In this document: in pieces, positions 8,702-17,326 of the stretch
Layout of the letters: the number at the start of each line of letters is the position of its first letter
Numbering within the stretch: position 1 is the stretch's first letter
DNA from: Goodfellowiella coeruleoviolacea
GTDB taxonomy: Bacteria; Actinomycetota; Actinomycetes; Mycobacteriales; Pseudonocardiaceae
Direction of reading: 5' to 3'
NCBI RefSeq assembly: GCF_024171785.1
Contig: NZ_JAMTCK010000006.1
Coordinates: forward strand, 62,001 to 126,000
DNA: 64,000 nucleotides
Notes under the pieces: generated by a model
Database searches by the model: none
The model's input: only the letters and a program-made list of their open reading frames with translations
What the model was told of the DNA's origin: nothing
Program-made: the position numbers and the translations under genes

Positions 8702-9547
8702 GTGACCAAGCCTCATCCACCATTCCGTCGCCGCCGGCTGGGGCGTCGACTGCGGCTCATGCGTGAACAGGCGAAGTTCACGTTGGACGAAGCGGCAGCT
8801 CGGTTGGACAAGACGCGCAGTGCCCTGCAACGCATCGAGGCTGGCGAGACCAGGGCCGACGTGCACCTGGTGCGTTCGATGATGGACCTGTACGACCAGT
8901 ACGACCCCGACCTGCTCGATCAGGCCAGGTACGCACTGAAACCCGGATGGTGGGTGGCTTACGGGATGAAGGACCAGGGCTACGTCGCCCTGGAGAGCGA
9001 GGCGCATCTGGCTCGGGAGGTGACGCTGCTCAATCTGCCCGGCCTCCTGCAGATTGAGTCGTACATGCGGGAGCTGTTCAACTCCCACTGGCTGCAGCGC
9101 AGCCCGCAGGAGATTCAAACGGAGATAACGATCCGCTTGCTCCGGCAACGCCGACTGACTGACGAGGACAACCCGTTGTCCCTGGAGTGTGTGATCAACG
9201 AAGCAGCACTGCGCCGGGCGGTCGGCGGCCCCACGGTGATGCGAGAGCAGTTGCGGCACCTGATCGAGGTAGCGAGCCTCCCCACGGTCACCCTGCAAGT
9301 GCTGCCTGATTCCGCCGAAGCGCACGCGATCATCAACGGGACTTTCCTCCTACTGGCCTTTCCCGAGCCCGACGATCAGGAGATGCTCTACATCGAATAC
9401 CCAACCGCAGCCCTGCACATCGAGGACGACGACCAGATCCAGGAAGCCAAGGTCGCCTACGAGCACCTTCGCCACCAGGCGTTGGACCTGAAGGACTCGG
9501 TGTCATTCATCAGACAGGTGCTCACCGACTGGGATGGGGCCGAGTGA
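8702..9547 (+). CDS. XRE-family regulator with DUF5753 domain
   Basis: About 281 residues. The N-terminal helix-turn-helix (RLGRRLRLMREQAKFTLDEA through RSALQRIEAGE, residues 10-55) is Cro/C1 type. The rest is the DUF5753 ligand-like domain, with LPGLLQIESYMRELF, a VIN(E)AALRRAVGGPTVMREQL block and LYIEYPTAALHIED. This architecture is the WhiJ-like class of actinobacterial regulators, normally paired with a small DUF397 protein that it is thought to sense. GTG 8702 has GGGGG seven bases upstream; ATG 8666 is an alternative. The stop overlaps the next frame. Less G+C rich than its surroundings. Confidence 0.88.
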   Translation: MTKPHPPFRRRRLGRRLRLMREQAKFTLDEAAARLDKTRSALQRIEAGETRADVHLVRSMMDLYDQYDPDLLDQARYALKPGWWVAYGMKDQGYVALESEAHLAREVTLLNLPGLLQIESYMRELFNSHWLQRSPQEIQTEITIRLLRQRRLTDEDNPLSLECVINEAALRRAVGGPTVMREQLRHLIEVASLPTVTLQVLPDSAEAHAIINGTFLLLAFPEPDDQEMLYIEYPTAALHIEDDDQIQEAKVAYEHLRHQALDLKDSVSFIRQVLTDWDGAE

Positions 9548-9561
9548 AGAAGGGAATCAGA

Positions 9562-9756
9562 GTGTCCACTATGGATAGTTCTGGGTACGTGTGGCGGAAG
9601 AGCAGCCGCAGCAACGGGGGCAACAAGGGGGCCTGCGTCGAGGTGGCCGTTGTGGGGCCGGCGGTTGCGGTCCGCGACTCCAAGAACCCGGGGGCTGGCG
9701 TGCTCGCCTTCCCAGCCGCCCAGTGGTCGGCCTTCCTCCACTCCGTGCGCGCGTGA
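9562..9756 (+). CDS. DUF397 protein
   Basis: 64 residues from the GTG at 9562, which has AAGGGA upstream; a GTG at 9544 overlapping the XRE stop is the alternative. DUF397 hallmarks are WRKSSRSN, a central GACVEVA and VAVRDSKNPGAG followed by FPAAQWSAFL. DUF397 proteins are small cytoplasmic partners of XRE/WhiJ-type regulators in actinobacteria. It is in one transcript with the regulator at 8702. Confidence 0.88.
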   Translation: MSTMDSSGYVWRKSSRSNGGNKGACVEVAVVGPAVAVRDSKNPGAGVLAFPAAQWSAFLHSVRA

Positions 9757-9854
9757 CCGGGTGGCGACGGCGATGTGCGGGTAGCCGCTTGACGCGTGCG
9801 CGTGTACCACGGGTTTCGTCCACTCCCCCGAATTTCACCTGATCGTGCATCGGG

Positions 9855-9882
9855 TTATCCACACCCCTCGGGGTTGTCCACA
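9855..9882 (+). other. Pair of DnaA-box-like nonamers
   Basis: TTATCCACA at 9855-9863 and TTGTCCACA at 9874-9882 are same-strand, 19 bp apart. TTGTCCACA is the form preferred by Streptomyces DnaA. With only two boxes, no AT-rich stretch and no dnaA-dnaN nearby, this is not an origin. It could titrate DnaA or be chance. Confidence 0.4.
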
Positions 9883-10175
9883 GCGCACCCCTGGAGTGAT
9901 GTTTTCGCAGGTGGGGGCGGATAGACTGGCCCTGGGGCCGCCCCCGGGAGGGTGGGGGGTTGCCTGGCGTCGCTGCCGGCAACGGAACCGGTACCGGACG
10001 TTGACGTGGCTGGTGGTGGGGATGCGAGTAGGCCTGCCTGCGGGTAGGCCGTGGCAGGCGGCAGGTGCCGGCGCCGCCTCTGGCCCAGCACGGCCGCCGG
10101 TGATCTCGAAGCCCCTCACCAACACCGGGCAGGCGCGGCGCCGATCGCCGGTCCCTGCTCAGCCTGCCGCCACAC

Positions 10176-10318
10176 GAATCCTGAACCTCCGCGTGAATCC
10201 TGAACCGCCGCGTGAATCCTGAACCGCCGCATGAATCCTGAGCCACCACACAAAGCCTGAACCTCACACGGGACCGGAGGCACCGCGTGAACCCTGAACC
10301 GCCGCACAAATCCTGATC
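10176..10318. repeat. 19-bp tandem repeat array
   Basis: The unit GAATCCTGAACCGCCGCGT begins at 10176, 10195, 10214 and 10233. Degenerate copies follow to 10318, with one insertion (about 10270-10285). It lies just 3' of the HNH gene stop. There are no unique spacers between units, so it is not a CRISPR array. Confidence 0.8.
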
Positions 10319-10324
10319 CGGCTC

Positions 10325-11485
10325 TCAGAATGGTGGCGCACCGGTGGCGTCAGCCAACACGGCCGAACCGATTCCCAGTACCGGTTCTGGTGCGCGGGAA
10401 TACTGGCGGCCGGTCGGGCTGATCCACTGGACCGTGCCGTCGTCAAGGCGTTTGGACTGCCACCGGCCACCGTGTTTCACCCTGTGGTGGTGACGGCACA
10501 GGGTGGTGAGGTTCTCGGCTGAGGTGTCGCCCCGTGGAAATGGCACGTGGTGGTCGATATCCGATTTCCTGGCGGCGCGCAGGCAGCCGGGGAACCGGCA
10601 CGTCTTGTCCCGGGTGCGGACGAAATCAGCCAGCGCGGCCGGCGGCCGGTAGGTGTTGCGGCCGTGGTCGAGCAGGGCGCCGGTGACCGGGTCGGTGAGC
10701 AGTCGCCGCCAGGTGCCCTCGGCGGCGATCTCCCGGGCCACGCTGGCCGGGATCTCGCCGTACCCGGCCAGTTCGCCGGGCCGGTTGTCCAGGCCGAGCA
10801 GCGTGGTCGCGGCAACGGTGACCTGGATGCGCGCCTGAACGCCGGACTCGCCCAGGCACAGGTCCACGAACGCGTCGGCTCGCCGCTGGTCAGCGGTGCG
10901 GTCGTCCCCCGGGGTGCGGGCCTGGCCGGCGGCGGCGCAGATGCGGTCGTGGACGGCGAGCGCGAGGTGTGCGGGCAGGTAGGCGTGCAGTTCGGCCATC
11001 CCGTGATCGGCGTGGTGGAACTGGACGTTCCGGTCCTGGACGCACTGCTGGTGACGCCGCTCGGCGCCCTCGGGGTCGATGCGGTGCACCAGCCGCCGGA
11101 TGTGCTGGCGGGTGGTGGCGTCGTTCTGGTCCGGCGCCACCGCCAGGATCGCGGCCTCGATCCGCCCGGTCTGCTCGGCGGTCAGCGGCAGGGTGAGTTC
11201 GGCGAGCGCCCTGGCCTTGTAGAGGGAGATTCGTCCTTGCTGAAGTGCGGCCAGGGTGGCCGGTAGTCGGGTGGCCAGGTCGACGGCCAGCGAGAGTTGG
11301 GCATTGGCGTGGTAATGGGTCCACTGGGTGGCCAGGGCGAGTTCAGCCGCGGCGAATTCGGGTTGTTCGTGCGCGCGGTGGTATTCCGCCACGGCCTGCA
11401 TGAGCAGACCGTGCAGCACGTTGATAATCGCCTGGTACTCGACAATCGCGTCGAGTTGTGCGGCTGAATCCCCCCGACCGGACAT
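10325..11485 (-). CDS. DUF222-HNH endonuclease (13E12 repeat family)
   Basis: 386 residues. The N-terminal two-thirds is the DUF222 domain (AEYHRAHEQPEFAAAELAL, LPATLAALQQGRISLYKARA). The C-terminal HNH nuclease region begins at RFPGCLRAARKSDIDHHVPF and ends with NLTTLCRHHHRVKHGGRW. In mycobacteria this is the 13E12 repeat family, multicopy and often DNA-damage induced. A GAAC-N4-GTTC box lies 42 bp upstream of the start. The ATG at 11483-11485 is preceded by GGAA. Catalytic residues appear intact; the role is unknown. Confidence 0.88.
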   Translation of the reverse strand: MSGRGDSAAQLDAIVEYQAIINVLHGLLMQAVAEYHRAHEQPEFAAAELALATQWTHYHANAQLSLAVDLATRLPATLAALQQGRISLYKARALAELTLPLTAEQTGRIEAAILAVAPDQNDATTRQHIRRLVHRIDPEGAERRHQQCVQDRNVQFHHADHGMAELHAYLPAHLALAVHDRICAAAGQARTPGDDRTADQRRADAFVDLCLGESGVQARIQVTVAATTLLGLDNRPGELAGYGEIPASVAREIAAEGTWRRLLTDPVTGALLDHGRNTYRPPAALADFVRTRDKTCRFPGCLRAARKSDIDHHVPFPRGDTSAENLTTLCRHHHRVKHGGRWQSKRLDDGTVQWISPTGRQYSRAPEPVLGIGSAVLADATGAPPF

Positions 11486-11526
11486 ATTTCCAGTTTAGGT
11501 ACGCCATCCCCAGCACTTCATCACCC

Positions 11527-11538
11527 GAACAGGTGTTC
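11527..11538. promoter_or_regulatory. LexA/SOS-box-like site
   Basis: GAACAGGTGTTC matches the core GAAC-N4-GTTC of the mycobacterial SOS box, with flanks C and T where T and G/A are preferred. It is positioned 42-53 bp upstream of the DUF222-HNH gene start. Confidence 0.5.
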
Positions 11539-11612
11539 TATCGGGCGGTATGAGACACCCACGGCATCCCTGGCGGAGCGCCGAAAGCCCAACCGGCCGC
11601 CCTGGGACGCCG

Positions 11613-12794
11613 CTACGCCGGGCAGTAGGCGGTGACGAACAGGGAGATCAGCGAGTCGTTGGATGGTTTGCCCTGGTACGGGTTGTAGGTCAGGGTGAAC
11701 TGGCGGCCGCTGTCCGCGCGGGTGGCGTAGGTGAGGTAGCCGAGCAGTTCACCACCGTGGCCGTACACGCTGGTGCCGCACGGCAGGTCGAAGCGCTGCA
11801 GACCGAGGCCGTAGCGGAACATCGTGCCGGTCTCGACGGTGTCCTTCATGGCCGCGAGGGACGCCGGGCTGGTGAGCCGGCCGCCGAGCAGGGCGGCGAA
11901 GAAGCGGTTGAGGTCGGCGGTCGTGGAGATCATCTCGCCGGCGGCCCAGTCCAGCGAGGGGTTCATCTCGGTGGCGTCCACCCAGCCCTGCCCGGCGACC
12001 TCGACGTAGCCGTGCGTGTGCGGCTCGGGCAGGCGCGGGTTGGTGCCGGGCACGCTGGTCTGGGTCAGGCGCAGCGGACGCAGCACGCGACGCGCGATCT
12101 CCTCGCCGTAGCCGTGGCCGGTCAACCGCTCGATGAGCAGGCCGGCGACGATGTAGTTGGTGTTGGAGTAGTGCCAGCCCGCACCGGGCGCGAAGTACGG
12201 CTCGTGGGCGAAGGCCACGTCGAGCAGTTCTCGCGGCTGGTAGGTGCGGAACCGCTCGGCACCGCGCCAGCGGTTGGTGGAGTAGCCGGCCTCGTGGGCG
12301 TAGTCGTACAGCCCGCTGGTGTGGTTCAGGATCTGCCGGACGGTGATGTGCTGGCCGTCCGGCACCACGCCGGGCAGGTGCCGGTCGATGGGGTCGTCCA
12401 GGGCGAGCCGGCGCTCGTCGACCAGTTGCAGCACCACGGTCGCCACGAACGTCTTGGTGACGCTGCCGATCCGGAAGTAGCCGGCGGGATCGGCCGACCG
12501 GCCGGAGGCGAGGTCGCGCACGCCGGCCGCGCCGGACCACCGCGCGGGGCCGTCCTGGACGCGGGCCAGCGCGGCCGAGGCCGAACCGGTGGCGACCAGG
12601 TCGGCGATGCCGGCCTGGAGCCCCGCCACGGGCAGTGCGCTGGCCGCGGCGGCGGTGCCACCGGTCGCGGCCAGCCCGGCGGCGGTGCCACCGGGTGCGG
12701 CCAGCGCGGCCGCGGTGCCGGTGGACACGGCCAGCGCGGTCACCACCGTCAGGGCCGCGGCGACAAGACCGGTGCGAAGAGTTTTCGTTGGCAT
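11613..12794 (-). CDS. Secreted serine hydrolase, DD-peptidase/class C beta-lactamase fold
   Basis: 393 residues from the ATG at 12792-12794. An N-terminal signal peptide (KTLRTGLVAAALTVVTALAV, then Ala residues) is followed by a Gly/Thr/Ala repeat (LAAPGGTAAG, LAATGGTAAA) near 31-50. Active-site motifs are in order: SVTK with nucleophile S111 and K114, YSN at 209-211, and HGG at 346-348. This fits the Streptomyces R61-like D-Ala-D-Ala carboxypeptidase family, acting on peptidoglycan or other amide substrates outside the cell. A frame extension upstream to 12983 runs into the 3' end of the MFS gene and lacks a signal peptide. Confidence 0.86.
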   Translation of the reverse strand: MPTKTLRTGLVAAALTVVTALAVSTGTAAALAAPGGTAAGLAATGGTAAAASALPVAGLQAGIADLVATGSASAALARVQDGPARWSGAAGVRDLASGRSADPAGYFRIGSVTKTFVATVVLQLVDERRLALDDPIDRHLPGVVPDGQHITVRQILNHTSGLYDYAHEAGYSTNRWRGAERFRTYQPRELLDVAFAHEPYFAPGAGWHYSNTNYIVAGLLIERLTGHGYGEEIARRVLRPLRLTQTSVPGTNPRLPEPHTHGYVEVAGQGWVDATEMNPSLDWAAGEMISTTADLNRFFAALLGGRLTSPASLAAMKDTVETGTMFRYGLGLQRFDLPCGTSVYGHGGELLGYLTYATRADSGRQFTLTYNPYQGKPSNDSLISLFVTAYCPA

Positions 12795-12963
12795 GCGAGG
12801 AAAACTAGAAAACCCGGTGACCCGCGACCAGGTGGCCGACCGCAGCGTTGACTGCGGCCGGCCATCGCGTTCCACTGTGGAAAACCACACCCGGTGTTGT
12901 CGCACCGGCCGACATCGACGTGGTCGCGGAGTTCGAGCGGTGGTGCCAGCGCTCGCCGGCGAC

Positions 12964-14505
12964 TCAGCGTGCTGCCCCGGCACCCGGCGATCGCCGGAGC
13001 AGCAGCGGCAGCAGGGCGAGCGCCGCGAGCGCCAGCGCGAGGTTGCCGATGAGGGTCACGGTGAACGCCGTCGTGGTGCTCGCCGCCGCGTGGGCGGTGG
13101 ACGCCTGCGGGTCCAGGGTGCTGAAGAAGACGAGCCCGAGCGCGGTGACGCCCAGTGACATCCCCACCTGGCCGGCGGTCTCCAGCACACCGCCCGCGGC
13201 TCCGGCGGCCGTGGCGGGAACACCGTTCAGCACGGCCCCGAACAGCGGGCTGACGCCGAGGCCCTGGCCGAAGCCGACGACCGCCAGAGCGGGCAGCAGG
13301 GCGGTCGCGCTCAGCCCAGCCCCGGCGGCCCAGGCGGTGCCGAGCAGGGCCAGGGTGCCGGCGGCGTTGACGGCGTAGCCGAGCGTGAGGACGTGGTGCC
13401 CGAGGCGGGCCTGCAGCCTCGGACCCAGCAGCGAGGCCGCCGAGAAGGCCACGGCCAGTGGCGCGAAGGCGAGGCCGGCCGCCAGCGGCTGGTAGCCGAG
13501 CCCGTCCTGCAGTTGCAGGGTGAGCACGAAGAACAGGCCCGCGTTGCCGGCGAAGAACGCCAGCGCGATGGCGTTGCCCGCGGAGAAGGCGCGCCGGCGG
13601 AACAGCGCGGGGTCGACCAGCGGATTGCCCCCGAGGGCGGCCACCCGCCGCTCCCAGGCCCAGAAGGCCGCGAACACCGGTCCGGCGGCGGCCAGCGCGA
13701 TCCAGGCCCAGGCCGGCCACCCCGCGTGCTGGCCCTGCACGAGCGGCACCGTCAGCAGCAGGAGCGCTCCGCTGAGCAGGCCGACCCCGGTCAGGTCGAG
13801 GCCGGTGCGGTGCCCGCCGCCGGCCACGCGGCTGCCTGGCAGCACCCGGCCGGCACCGACCAGGGCGAGCAGTCCGATCGGCACGTTCACGAGGAAGACG
13901 TTCCGCCAGCCGAGACCGAACAGGTCGAGGTGGATCAGCAGGCCACCCAACACCTGCCCGGCGATCGACGCCAGCCCGATCGTGGCGCCGAACACCGCGA
14001 GCGCCCTGGCCCGGACGTGGCCGCTGAACGCGGTCTGCAGCACGGCCAGCACCTGCGGGTAGAACAGCGCCGCCCCGACTGCCTGCACGGCGCGGAACGC
14101 GATGAGCGGCACCGGGCCCGAAGCCAGCCCGGCGGCCAGGGAGGCGAGGGTGAAGACGCCGATGCCGGCGAGGAACAGCCGCCTGGCCCCGAACAGGTCA
14201 CCCAGTCGACCGCCGGTGACCAGCAGCAGCCCGTACACCAGCACGTAGCCGCTGACCGCCAGTTCGATCTGGGCGGAGGTGGCGTTCAGGTCGGCCCGCA
14301 CCGAGGGCACGGCCACGTTCACGATGAACCCGTCCATGATCGCCATGAACGTGCCGACCATCATCACCAGCAGCAACCACAGGTCGCGTCGGGACAGCCG
14401 CTCCGCCTCCGCCGGCGCACCCCGCCGAGGGGCCGGGACCGTTCGCGGGGCCGTCGTCCCGGCCCTCGCTGCCCCGCCGGCCCGCGCCTGCGTCACCACG
14501 CTCAT
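12964..14505 (-). CDS. MFS drug exporter, DHA2 (14-helix) family
   Basis: 513 residues with about 14 hydrophobic helices. DHA2 signatures: the first helix MVGTFMAIMDGFIVNVAVPS (D-x-x-I/V-V-N-V-A), motif A GRLGDLFGARR, motif C-like GLASIAGQVLGGLLI, and WRNVFLVNVPIG. It is likely a proton-driven exporter of cationic or antibiotic compounds in the cytoplasmic membrane. It diverges from a LysR gene 102 bp away that probably controls it. The C-terminus ends in Leu/Arg and is intact. Confidence 0.9.
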   Translation of the reverse strand: MSVVTQARAGGAARAGTTAPRTVPAPRRGAPAEAERLSRRDLWLLLVMMVGTFMAIMDGFIVNVAVPSVRADLNATSAQIELAVSGYVLVYGLLLVTGGRLGDLFGARRLFLAGIGVFTLASLAAGLASGPVPLIAFRAVQAVGAALFYPQVLAVLQTAFSGHVRARALAVFGATIGLASIAGQVLGGLLIHLDLFGLGWRNVFLVNVPIGLLALVGAGRVLPGSRVAGGGHRTGLDLTGVGLLSGALLLLTVPLVQGQHAGWPAWAWIALAAAGPVFAAFWAWERRVAALGGNPLVDPALFRRRAFSAGNAIALAFFAGNAGLFFVLTLQLQDGLGYQPLAAGLAFAPLAVAFSAASLLGPRLQARLGHHVLTLGYAVNAAGTLALLGTAWAAGAGLSATALLPALAVVGFGQGLGVSPLFGAVLNGVPATAAGAAGGVLETAGQVGMSLGVTALGLVFFSTLDPQASTAHAAASTTTAFTVTLIGNLALALAALALLPLLLRRSPGAGAAR

Positions 14506-14594
14506 CTCGTCCTCTCCTCCGTCGCTCGTTCGCCTGTCGCCGCAACGATCGAACGCGGCGCCACCTCGAACAACACCGAAGCGGACAAGGGTCG

Positions 14595-14609
14595 ATAATC
14601 AAGGCTTAT
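14595..14609. promoter_or_regulatory. LysR-type T-N11-A box
   Basis: ATAATCAAGGCTTAT is an ATAA-N7-TTAT inverted repeat fitting the T-N11-A rule for LysR regulators. It overlaps the LysR start codon at 14608 and faces the divergent MFS gene. Confidence 0.55.
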
Positions 14610-15534
14610 GGATCGGGTCCGGGTGTTGGAACGGCACGAACTGGAGGCGTTCCTGGTGCTGGCCGAGGAACTGCACTTCGGCCGCACCGCCGAGCGGCTG
14701 CGGCTGTCCCAGGCCCGGGTCAGCCAGACGATCAGCAGGCTGGAGCGCCGGATCGGCGCGCCGCTGTTCGAGCGCACCAGCCGCCGGGTCGCGCTCACCC
14801 CGCTGGGCGTCCAACTGCGTGACGACCTCGAACCGCTCCACCGGGAAATGGGCGAGGCGGTGGCCAGGGCGGTGGCCGCCGCGCGCGGGGTGGCGGGCGT
14901 GCTGCGCGTGGGGTTCCTCGGCGCGGGTGCCGGCGAGCTGACCTCGGCCGTTCTGGACGCCTTCCGGACCGCCAACCCGGGCTGCGAGATCCAGATGCGC
15001 GAGACGCACTTCGCGGACCCGCTGGGGCCGCTGCGCGCGGGCGAGGTGGACGTGCTGGTGACCCGGCTGCCGGTGCGGGAACCGGACCTGACCGTCGGTC
15101 CGGTGGTGCTGTCGGAGCCGAGGGTGCTCGCGGTGCCGGCGCGCCACCGGTTCGCCCGGCGCCAGCAGGTGTCGCTCGAGGACCTGGCGCGCGAGACCGT
15201 CTTCGGTGTCACGGGACCGGCGCCGGACTACTGGTGGGACTTCCACGTGCCCCGGTTCACGCCCAGTGGCAGGCCGGTGCGGCGTGGGCAGGACGTGGCC
15301 ACCTTCCAGGAGTTGTTGGCGCTGGTCGCGGCGGGTCAGGGGGTTTCACCGGTGGCCGCCTCGGTCGAGCGCTACTACGCCCGGCCCGACATCGCGTTCG
15401 TCCCGTTCGACGACGCCCCGGCCACCGACGTCGCGGTGGTCTGGCGCACCGCGGGGGCCACCGCCCGTGTCCGCGCCTTCGCCCAGGCGGCCGGCGAGGC
15501 CGTCGCGGCCAACGGAGGGCCAGCGCGGTTCTGA
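14608..15534 (+). CDS. LysR-family transcriptional regulator
   Basis: 308 residues. The N-terminal helix-turn-helix (ELEAFLVLAEELHFGRTAER, LSQARVSQTISRLERRIG) is typical of LysR, followed by a periplasmic-binding-like effector domain from about 92 (VLRVGFLGAGAGE). The divergent exporter and the T-N11-A box argue that it regulates that exporter in response to a small ligand. The ATG at 14608 has no clear Shine-Dalgarno and may be leaderless. Effector unknown. Confidence 0.9.
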   Translation: MDRVRVLERHELEAFLVLAEELHFGRTAERLRLSQARVSQTISRLERRIGAPLFERTSRRVALTPLGVQLRDDLEPLHREMGEAVARAVAAARGVAGVLRVGFLGAGAGELTSAVLDAFRTANPGCEIQMRETHFADPLGPLRAGEVDVLVTRLPVREPDLTVGPVVLSEPRVLAVPARHRFARRQQVSLEDLARETVFGVTGPAPDYWWDFHVPRFTPSGRPVRRGQDVATFQELLALVAAGQGVSPVAASVERYYARPDIAFVPFDDAPATDVAVVWRTAGATARVRAFAQAAGEAVAANGGPARF

Positions 15535-15555
15535 GCCGCCTCCCGGCCGGATCGT

Positions 15556-15620
15556 CCGGCTGGCCGACGAGAAACCGGAGTGGTGGCTGGTTCGCCCCTG
15601 GTTCCTCCCCGGCCAGCCGG
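15556..15620. terminator. Possible bidirectional hairpin between convergent genes
   Basis: CCGGCTGGCC (15556-15565) pairs with GGCCAGCCGG (15611-15620) across a 45-base loop. The pair lies between the LysR and M1 peptidase stops. There is no U-tract. Confidence 0.35.
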
Positions 15621-15640
15621 TGTCAACTCCTCGCCGGTGG

Positions 15641-17158
15641 TCAGCCGCCCGAGCGGGCGAGCAGGGCGTGGGTTTCCCGCAGCGTGGCAAAGGACTTCGG
15701 CTCGGCCACCGTGGCGCGCGCGGGGGCCGAGGACACGCCGACGGCGGCGCTGTCGGCCGGCTTGCCCTTGGTGAACAGCCAGGTCTGGAACAGGTCGTAC
15801 AGCGGCTTGCCGGAGATCTTCTCGGCCAGCGCCACGAACTGCTCGATGGTGCCGTTGCCGTACCGGTGCTCGGCCACCCAGGTGCGGATGATGGTGAAGA
15901 ACGCCTCGTCGCCCACGGCGTTGCGCAGCGCCTGCAGGGTCAGCGCGCCCCGGTCGTAGACGGCGTCGTCGAACTGGTTCTCCGGGCCCGGGTCACCGGG
16001 CAGCACCTGCCAGAACTCGTGGTCGGCCGGGTAGTAGTCGTAGATGTAGTCGGCCAGCTGCTGGGCGGTGCCCTCGCCCTCGGCCTCCGACCACAGCCAC
16101 TCCGCGTAGGAGGCGAAGCCCTCGTTCAGCCAGATGTCCCGCCAGCCGTGCACCGACACCGAGTCGCCGAACCACTGGTGCGCGTTCTCGTGCACCACCA
16201 CCGAGGTGTTGGAGCCGCGCAGGAAGAACCGGTCCGAGTAGACCGGGCGGGTCTGCGTCTCCAGGGCGAAGCCCAGGCCGGTGGACACCACCCCGCCCTG
16301 CGCCTCGAACGGGTAGGCGCCGAACTGGTCGCTGAGGAAGTCCAGGATCTCGGGCGTCCGCTGCACGCTGGCCTTGGCCGCGTCCGTGCTGGCGCCCAGG
16401 TCGGCGCCGTAGGCGGTGAGGAACGGCTGGCCGTTGGGCGCGGTGCCGGAGTGGATGTCGTACTTGCCGACCACCAGGAAGGCCAGGTAGGTGGCCTGCG
16501 GCTGGGTGCTGCGCCAGCTCCACCTGGTCCAGCCGGCGATGTCCTTGCTGGTGCGCACCAGGGTGCCGTTGGACAGCGCGGACACGTCGTCGGGCACGGC
16601 CACGGACACGTCGTAGGTGGCCTTGTCCAGCGGGTGGTTGTTGCTGGGGAACCACCAGGGCGCGCTGTTGGGCTCGTCCACGGCGAGGGCGCCGTCGGCG
16701 GTGCGCACCCACGAGGTGTACCCGTCGTGCTCCACAGTGGACGGAACGTCGGCGTAGCGCACGACCACGGTCACGTCGGTGTTCTTGGCCAGGCTGGCGG
16801 CCGGCCGCACCACGAGTTCGCCGTCGGCCTGGCTGAACTGGGCCGGCGCGTTGTTGACCCGCACGGAGGAGACCTTGAGCAGGAAGTCCAGGTTGAAGCT
16901 GGACAGGTCCTGGGTGGTCCTGGCCAGGATCGTGGTGGTTCCGGCGAGCTGGTCGGTGGCCGGCTGGTAGGTGAGCCGGATGTCGTAGTGCGCCACGTCG
17001 TAGCCGCCGTTGCCGGCACCCGGGTAGTAGGGGTCACCGATGCTGTCGGCACCGGGCTGGCCCACCGCCGCGCCGGCGGTACCCGCGAACAGGGTGAGGG
17101 CGCAGGCGGCGCCGAGGACGCCGAGCCCAGCTCTGGCAAACCTGGATCTGGCTGACAT
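15641..17158 (-). CDS. Secreted M1-family metallopeptidase
   Basis: 505 residues. Signal peptide at 1-31 with an AGA-like cleavage site. The zinc site is HENAH (323-327) with the third ligand E346 in NEGFASY, as in aminopeptidase N. The usual GAMEN substrate motif is replaced by GFALETQTR (296-304), as in many actinobacterial secreted M1 enzymes. At 505 residues it lacks the large C-terminal domain of classical 850-residue M1 enzymes. The role is extracellular peptide breakdown. It converges on the LysR gene and stands alone. Confidence 0.9.
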   Translation of the reverse strand: MSARSRFARAGLGVLGAACALTLFAGTAGAAVGQPGADSIGDPYYPGAGNGGYDVAHYDIRLTYQPATDQLAGTTTILARTTQDLSSFNLDFLLKVSSVRVNNAPAQFSQADGELVVRPAASLAKNTDVTVVVRYADVPSTVEHDGYTSWVRTADGALAVDEPNSAPWWFPSNNHPLDKATYDVSVAVPDDVSALSNGTLVRTSKDIAGWTRWSWRSTQPQATYLAFLVVGKYDIHSGTAPNGQPFLTAYGADLGASTDAAKASVQRTPEILDFLSDQFGAYPFEAQGGVVSTGLGFALETQTRPVYSDRFFLRGSNTSVVVHENAHQWFGDSVSVHGWRDIWLNEGFASYAEWLWSEAEGEGTAQQLADYIYDYYPADHEFWQVLPGDPGPENQFDDAVYDRGALTLQALRNAVGDEAFFTIIRTWVAEHRYGNGTIEQFVALAEKISGKPLYDLFQTWLFTKGKPADSAAVGVSSAPARATVAEPKSFATLRETHALLARSGG

Positions 17159-17326
17159 GCACTGAACCTCCGTGTCAGGCGGTGCGACAGGCGGAACGTA
17201 TCCACATCGCAGTCATTCCACTACCCCCTGTGTCGACTTCCTGCCACTCGGGATCCCGGGATTTTTCACGTTGACGCGGGGGCGGGAAGCGGCCTAGTCG
17301 AGTGGTCCAGCCGCACGGCCCGGGGA

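Larger units (their letters stand above)
9757..10324. other. Gene-free 568-bp interval
   Basis: No convincing gene on either strand. It holds two DnaA-box-like nonamers (9855, 9874), a possible -10 TAGACT near 9926, a hairpin GCCTGCC/GGCAGGC (10032-10038 with 10053-10059) and a 19-bp tandem repeat at its right end. The open frames here lack initiation signals and known motifs. Confidence 0.6.

Noticed and set aside
9855-9882. Replication origin at the DnaA boxes
   Set aside because: Only two boxes, no AT-rich unwinding stretch and no dnaA, dnaN or gyrB in the window.
10176-10318. 19-bp repeats as a CRISPR array
   Set aside because: Units are directly adjacent with no unique spacers and no cas genes nearby.
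12795-12983. Longer N-terminus for the serine hydrolase
   Set aside because: It overlaps the MFS gene end, lacks a ribosome site and would bury the signal peptide.
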